From: Phycisphaerales bacterium
Lineage (GTDB): Bacteria > Planctomycetota > Phycisphaerae > Tepidisphaerales > Tepidisphaeraceae
NCBI GenBank assembly: GCA_028288945.1
Contig: JAQGHH010000628.1
Location: 1-8,049, forward strand
Direction of reading: 5' to 3'
DNA length: 8,049 bases
A program made the translations under genes and the position numbers. Of this stretch, positions 5,409 through 8,049 are shown piece by piece; position 1 is the first letter of the stretch, and every line of letters starts with the position of its first letter. Under the pieces are notes generated by a model that searched no databases, was not told the DNA's origin, and worked only from the letters and a program-made list of their open reading frames with translations.

Positions 5409-6173
5409 ATGCGAAAGATCGACCAGCGGAATTTTATCCGCGCACTCAGCTTGGCGTCTTTGTCCGTGGGCGCGATGATTTTGCCCCCCCCGGTGCATGC
5501 CGCCCCGGTTGCCATCCCCGGCATCTCCACACTTCAGGACCTGATCAACGCCGGGCATTCCGGGATCACCATCGGCGATAAGAACTATTACGACTTTACC
5601 TATGCTGGCGCTCCGCTGGCATCCGCAAGCCCTTCGCCAGCCAATCCCGCGCCGACCGCGTCTCAAATTTCCGTGACCCAGCCCGATGCATCGATCCAGG
5701 GGTTCCGGTTTTCTTACAGCTGGAATTCGACCACTTTCAGCGGCAATAACCAGGATTCGCTCATCAGCTACAGCGTTCATGTGCTGGATACGTCCCCACA
5801 AAACTTTATCGAGAGCGTCGGCCTCGATTTTGGCGCGACCGCCGGGGGCGGAATCCTGGACAACAGCACGGTCAGCGAAAAAGTGTTAACGCTTGATGGG
5901 ACAGCAACTTACGGTACTCTGAACGTTAAGGAATTCGGCCCCGGAAATCCAAACAACGTTGACTCCGCGGCATTCGACCTGCCGGGGGGGATCCGCGACC
6001 TTCGATTGACCAAGGACATCGCGGTTCATTCCTCGTCAACCACGTTTCAGCAGGGCTTCGCCACCATCGCTTACGTTGACAACACATTTAAGGACGTACC
6101 GGAGCCGGTTGCCGGGAGTTTTCTGATGGTTGGGGCGGGAATGTTGCTGGTTCGCCGCCGGAAATTGGTTTGA
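5409..6173 (+). CDS. Secreted PEP-CTERM sorting-domain protein, paralog 1
   Basis: A 254-residue exported protein. It has a basic N-terminus, a hydrophobic core (LSLASLSVGAMIL) and a likely signal peptidase site after VHA (about residue 31). The mature part opens with STLQDLINAGHSGITIGDKNYYDFTY and NPAPTASQISV, then a beta-rich region. The C-terminus is a PEP-CTERM signal: VPEP (230-233), a hydrophobic helix and RRRK. Such proteins are processed by exosortase (EpsH/XrtA type) and often reach the outer surface or the exopolysaccharide matrix. I chose ATG 5409 because GGGAG lies 9 bases upstream; ATG 5400 would leave no spacing. It is a paralog of the next gene, sharing the 22-base identity at 5529-5550 / 6411-6432. 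No enzyme motif is seen; the function is unknown. Confidence 0.9.
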   Translation: MRKIDQRNFIRALSLASLSVGAMILPPPVHAAPVAIPGISTLQDLINAGHSGITIGDKNYYDFTYAGAPLASASPSPANPAPTASQISVTQPDASIQGFRFSYSWNSTTFSGNNQDSLISYSVHVLDTSPQNFIESVGLDFGATAGGGILDNSTVSEKVLTLDGTATYGTLNVKEFGPGNPNNVDSAAFDLPGGIRDLRLTKDIAVHSSSTTFQQGFATIAYVDNTFKDVPEPVAGSFLMVGAGMLLVRRRKLV

Positions 6174-6257
6174 AACATTTGGGGCAATAGGGCGGGACTC
6201 CGACGCGTTTCATAAGAGCGAAGAACGATTGCAAATTCTGTTTTTGGTGGGCATTTC

Positions 6258-6274
6258 CGCTGATATGTGATAAT
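6258..6274 (+). promoter_or_regulatory. Extended -10 promoter candidate for the second PEP-CTERM gene
   Basis: TG-T-GATAAT (6266-6274) is an extended -10 motif with five of six -10 bases matching. A TTGGTG 19 bases upstream is a poor -35. It lies 25 bases before the ATG at 6300, giving a very short leader, unlike the long leader of the first paralog. Confidence 0.4.
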
Positions 6275-6299
6275 CTTGCCTGCGGAAGAGGGAGAAAGC

Positions 6300-7043
6300 A
6301 TGGGCATCCGAGGATTTAAACGCGGCGTATCAATGAAAGTGCTGTCGCTGGCAGCGGCTGCGGTGCTCGCGGGGGTCGGCGCGCGTGCCGCCTCGGCAGC
6401 GCCATTGGGGACACTTCAGGACCTGATCAACGACGGGGCGGCGGGCGTTACCATCGGCAACTACCAGTTTTATGGCTTCCAGTACCAGGGAATTCCCACC
6501 GCCGGCCCGAACCCCGCGCCGACCGCCTCCCAGATCACGGTTTCGCTCCCGGATAATGTTCAGACCATTGGTCTTCAATTCAGCGCCGTCTGGCAGTCGG
6601 TCCTGGGGCTCAACCAGGAATCCAAAATCAATTACTATGTTCACGCCCTTAATGCCGAGCCCCTCCAGTTCTTCGCCGGTGTCGGGGTGAGCTTCAATGG
6701 TGCCGTTCCCATCCCCGGCACGTCCACCTTCGCCCAAGAGACCGACATCCTTACTGACACGGCGGGCGTCCCGCTTGCGAATTTCACCCCGATTACCGTC
6801 TTTGACGACGGAACCTCCGCCTCAATCGACTCCAGCAAATCGGTGAGCATCGCCCAGGGCATACGCGACATCGGTATTTTCAAGGACATTACCGTCAGCT
6901 CCTCCCAGGACGGCGGGCTGTCGACGATTTCCGTCTCCAACAACACCTTCGTCACCCCCGTTGGACAGTCACCCGAGCCGGCTTCGCTCGGACTTTTCGC
7001 GGTGGCCGGTGTTGGACTGCTTCGCCGCCGTCAACGGGCGTAA
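6300..7043 (+). CDS. Secreted PEP-CTERM sorting-domain protein, paralog 2
   Basis: A 247-residue exported protein. The start ATG 6300 has a strong ribosome binding site GAGGGAG (6288-6294) five bases upstream; a later ATG at 6333 (MKVLSL) is a weaker choice. The signal peptide core is VLSLAAAAVLAGVGA, with a likely cut at ASA/AP (residue 33). The mature N-terminus repeats the paralog's pattern (GTLQDLINDGAAGVTIGNY, NPAPTASQITV) and later GIRDIGIFKDI against GIRDLRLTKDI. The C-terminal tail is SPEPASLG, a hydrophobic helix and LRRRQRA, a typical PEP-CTERM exosortase signal. Tandem duplication explains the pair. The exosortase itself is not in this window. The role is unknown; a structural or matrix protein is most likely. 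Confidence 0.9.
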   Translation: MGIRGFKRGVSMKVLSLAAAAVLAGVGARAASAAPLGTLQDLINDGAAGVTIGNYQFYGFQYQGIPTAGPNPAPTASQITVSLPDNVQTIGLQFSAVWQSVLGLNQESKINYYVHALNAEPLQFFAGVGVSFNGAVPIPGTSTFAQETDILTDTAGVPLANFTPITVFDDGTSASIDSSKSVSIAQGIRDIGIFKDITVSSSQDGGLSTISVSNNTFVTPVGQSPEPASLGLFAVAGVGLLRRRQRA

Positions 7044-7074
7044 GCGATCCGTTGGGTCGCATTCGTTCCTTGGT

Positions 7075-7088
7075 GCGAAGATCTTCGC
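7075..7088. repeat. 14-base perfect palindrome
   Basis: GCGAAGATCTTCGC is self-complementary, 31 bases after the second PEP-CTERM stop. It could fold as part of the 3' untranslated region or be a dimeric protein site. A second short hairpin, TCGCG-TAT-CGCGA, follows at about 7099-7111. No function is assigned. Confidence 0.35.
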
Positions 7089-7137
7089 GGCTGATCATTC
7101 GCGTATCGCGAGGACGCCATTCAAATAAGATTTTTCG

Positions 7138-7176
7138 GCGGCCGGCGCTCATCAGCACCGGCCGCTTTCTCTTTTT
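7138..7176 (+). terminator. Strong Rho-independent terminator after the PEP-CTERM pair
   Basis: The stem is GCGGCCGG (7138-7145) with CCGGCCGC (7158-7165). One C-A mismatch separates it from three inner pairs (GCT/AGC) and a CATC loop. The T-rich tail TTTCTCTTTTT (7166-7176) follows directly. It closes the transcript of the second PEP-CTERM gene. A T-run of five also precedes the stem, but on the other strand there is no gene to terminate. Confidence 0.85.
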
Positions 7177-7359
7177 GCCCCCTGCCTTCTGCCGCGTCCC
7201 TATTGCCTTCTCGCCACTTCCCAGGGCGCATCGTTAATGGCCGCGCCCGCCTGCGACGATTTGCCACACGCTCGCGCAATTGACACTCGGGTTTTTCCCG
7301 TAATGATCTGCCGACATCGGCGGGTCCGTCAGCCACGGCTTTCTTTTCAGTTCGCACCT
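7177..7359 (+). promoter_or_regulatory. Upstream region of actA with a candidate promoter and operator-like dyad
   Basis: TTGACA (7280-7285) is a perfect -35. A TAATGAT (7301-7307) follows with a 15-17 base spacer depending on the register. The spacer holds the dyad CGGG-TTTTT-CCCG (7288-7300), placed where a repressor or activator would act. No coding frame here is credible; an in-frame upstream extension of actA exists but lacks family similarity. The leader would be about 45 bases. Confidence 0.45.
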
Positions 7360-8037
7360 ATGTCGGAACGCACAACCGCATCCAAACGATTCATGTTCCC
7401 CCGGTGGGCGAATTACCTGCTCCCGGCCATCGTGCTGGGCGCGGTGGGCGGTGCGTTTTACCTTCCCGTGGCCTTCGGATTGGGCGCATCTCCCAAGACG
7501 ATGGCCGTGGGTTACGCGCCGACTCAGCCCGTCCCCTACAGCCACGCCCTGCACGCCGGGAAGCTGGGGATCGACTGCCGCTACTGCCATAACACGGTCG
7601 AAAAGACCGCGTTCGCCGCCCTCCCGGCCACGCAGACGTGCATGAACTGCCACACGAATCTGAAGGCCGACAGCGTGAATCTCAAGCCGATCCGCGACAG
7701 TTGGTCCACCGGCAAGCCGGTCCCTTGGGTGAAGGTGCACGACGTGGCCGACTACGTCTTCTTCAACCACAGCGCCCACGTGAATCACGGCGTGGGCTGC
7801 GTCGAATGCCACGGCCGGATCGATCGGATGGAGGTGGTCTCCCAGCAGAAGCCCCTGAGCATGGGCTGGTGCCTGGAATGCCACCGCGACCCCGGCCCGC
7901 ACCTGCGGCCCCGGGACGTGAAAGTGACGGACATGAACTGGACGCCCGGTGCGGACTTCGACGGCGAAAAGCTGAAGAAGGAATACGGCATCCGCGACAC
8001 CGCTTACATGCAGAGCTGCTACACGTGTCACCGATAA
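7360..8037 (+). CDS. actA: ActA, pentaheme cytochrome c subunit of alternative complex III
   Basis: A 225-residue protein. After a short cytoplasmic N-terminus, one transmembrane anchor (about 18-40) leads to a periplasmic domain with five CxxCH haem sites: CRYCH (73-77), CMNCH (94-98), CVECH (147-151), CLECH (171-175) and CYTCH (220-224). The family blocks PVPYSHALHAGKLGIDCRYCH, YVFFNHSAHVNHGVGCVECHG and MGWCLECHR are typical of ActA. ActA takes part in electron transfer in alternative complex III, a quinol:electron acceptor oxidoreductase that replaces the bc1 complex. I chose ATG 7360 because homology and the anchor start there; the ribosome binding site is weak. The last CxxCH lies two residues from the C-terminus. 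actA is usually followed by actB and further subunits; only 12 bases after the stop are visible. Confidence 0.93.
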   Translation: MSERTTASKRFMFPRWANYLLPAIVLGAVGGAFYLPVAFGLGASPKTMAVGYAPTQPVPYSHALHAGKLGIDCRYCHNTVEKTAFAALPATQTCMNCHTNLKADSVNLKPIRDSWSTGKPVPWVKVHDVADYVFFNHSAHVNHGVGCVECHGRIDRMEVVSQQKPLSMGWCLECHRDPGPHLRPRDVKVTDMNWTPGADFDGEKLKKEYGIRDTAYMQSCYTCHR

Positions 8038-8049
8038 AGCACCACGCTA

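Noticed and set aside
5223..5801. 192-codon minus-strand frame across the leader and the first PEP-CTERM gene
   Set aside because: Composition without structure, and it is antisense to a clear secreted protein gene.
6267..6299. GTG start at 6267 for the second PEP-CTERM gene
   Set aside because: The codon overlaps the extended -10, and ATG 6300 has a much better ribosome binding site and signal peptide.
7234..8031. 265-codon minus-strand frame opposite actA
   Set aside because: It is His/Val/Arg-rich because it is the complement of the CxxCH-rich gene; no start signal or family features.

Overview
This 8 kb window is high-GC bacterial DNA with genes on both strands. I infer a planctomycete, possibly from Phycisphaerae. 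The gene mix supports this: tandem secreted proteins with PEP-CTERM tails, a pentaheme ActA cytochrome of alternative complex III, a lipid A hydroxylase, and many GTAG-headed REP-like hairpins between genes. The assignment is inference; there is no rRNA or other marker gene here.

Left end (1-1588): remains of a minus-strand operon. A YtrA-type GntR regulator (699-1091) overlaps the start of an ABC transporter ATPase (from 706), which breaks off just after its Walker A region. At about position 500 the ATPase is joined, out of frame, to the C-terminal tail of another protein (61-499) with a beta-propeller-like ending. The regulator's expected first residues lie in another frame, so it too seems to carry a one-base indel. 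Several REP-like hairpins surround this block (28-48, 1191-1214, 1258-1316, 1403-1430).

Centre (1589-3983): a plus-strand cluster with a four-helix membrane protein of unknown function, a RegB/PrrB-type membrane histidine kinase and a RegA/PrrA-type response regulator. The kinase keeps the quinone-site motif GGxxNPF, the H-box and the redox-box cysteine. The regulator has a receiver domain and a Fis-type helix-turn-helix. Kinase and regulator genes overlap by 23 bases. No SenC/PrrC gene lies between them.

4116-5054: a well preserved LpxO-like lipid A beta-hydroxylase with membrane anchors at both ends.

5055-7176: a long AT-richer leader with a good promoter, then two tandem paralogous secreted PEP-CTERM proteins, each with its own ribosome binding site and probably its own promoter, ending in a strong intrinsic terminator.

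7177-8049: the promoter region and complete gene of ActA. ActA is usually the first gene of the alternative complex III operon, so the rest of that operon probably continues to the right. RegAB systems elsewhere control respiratory and energy genes, so the nearby act operon is a reasonable but untested target. I found no CRISPR array, tRNA, rRNA, transposase or phage gene. Nothing here convincingly forms a wholly new multi-gene system; the most unusual items are the decayed operon with its junction, the REP-like hairpin families and the RegAB-linked membrane protein.
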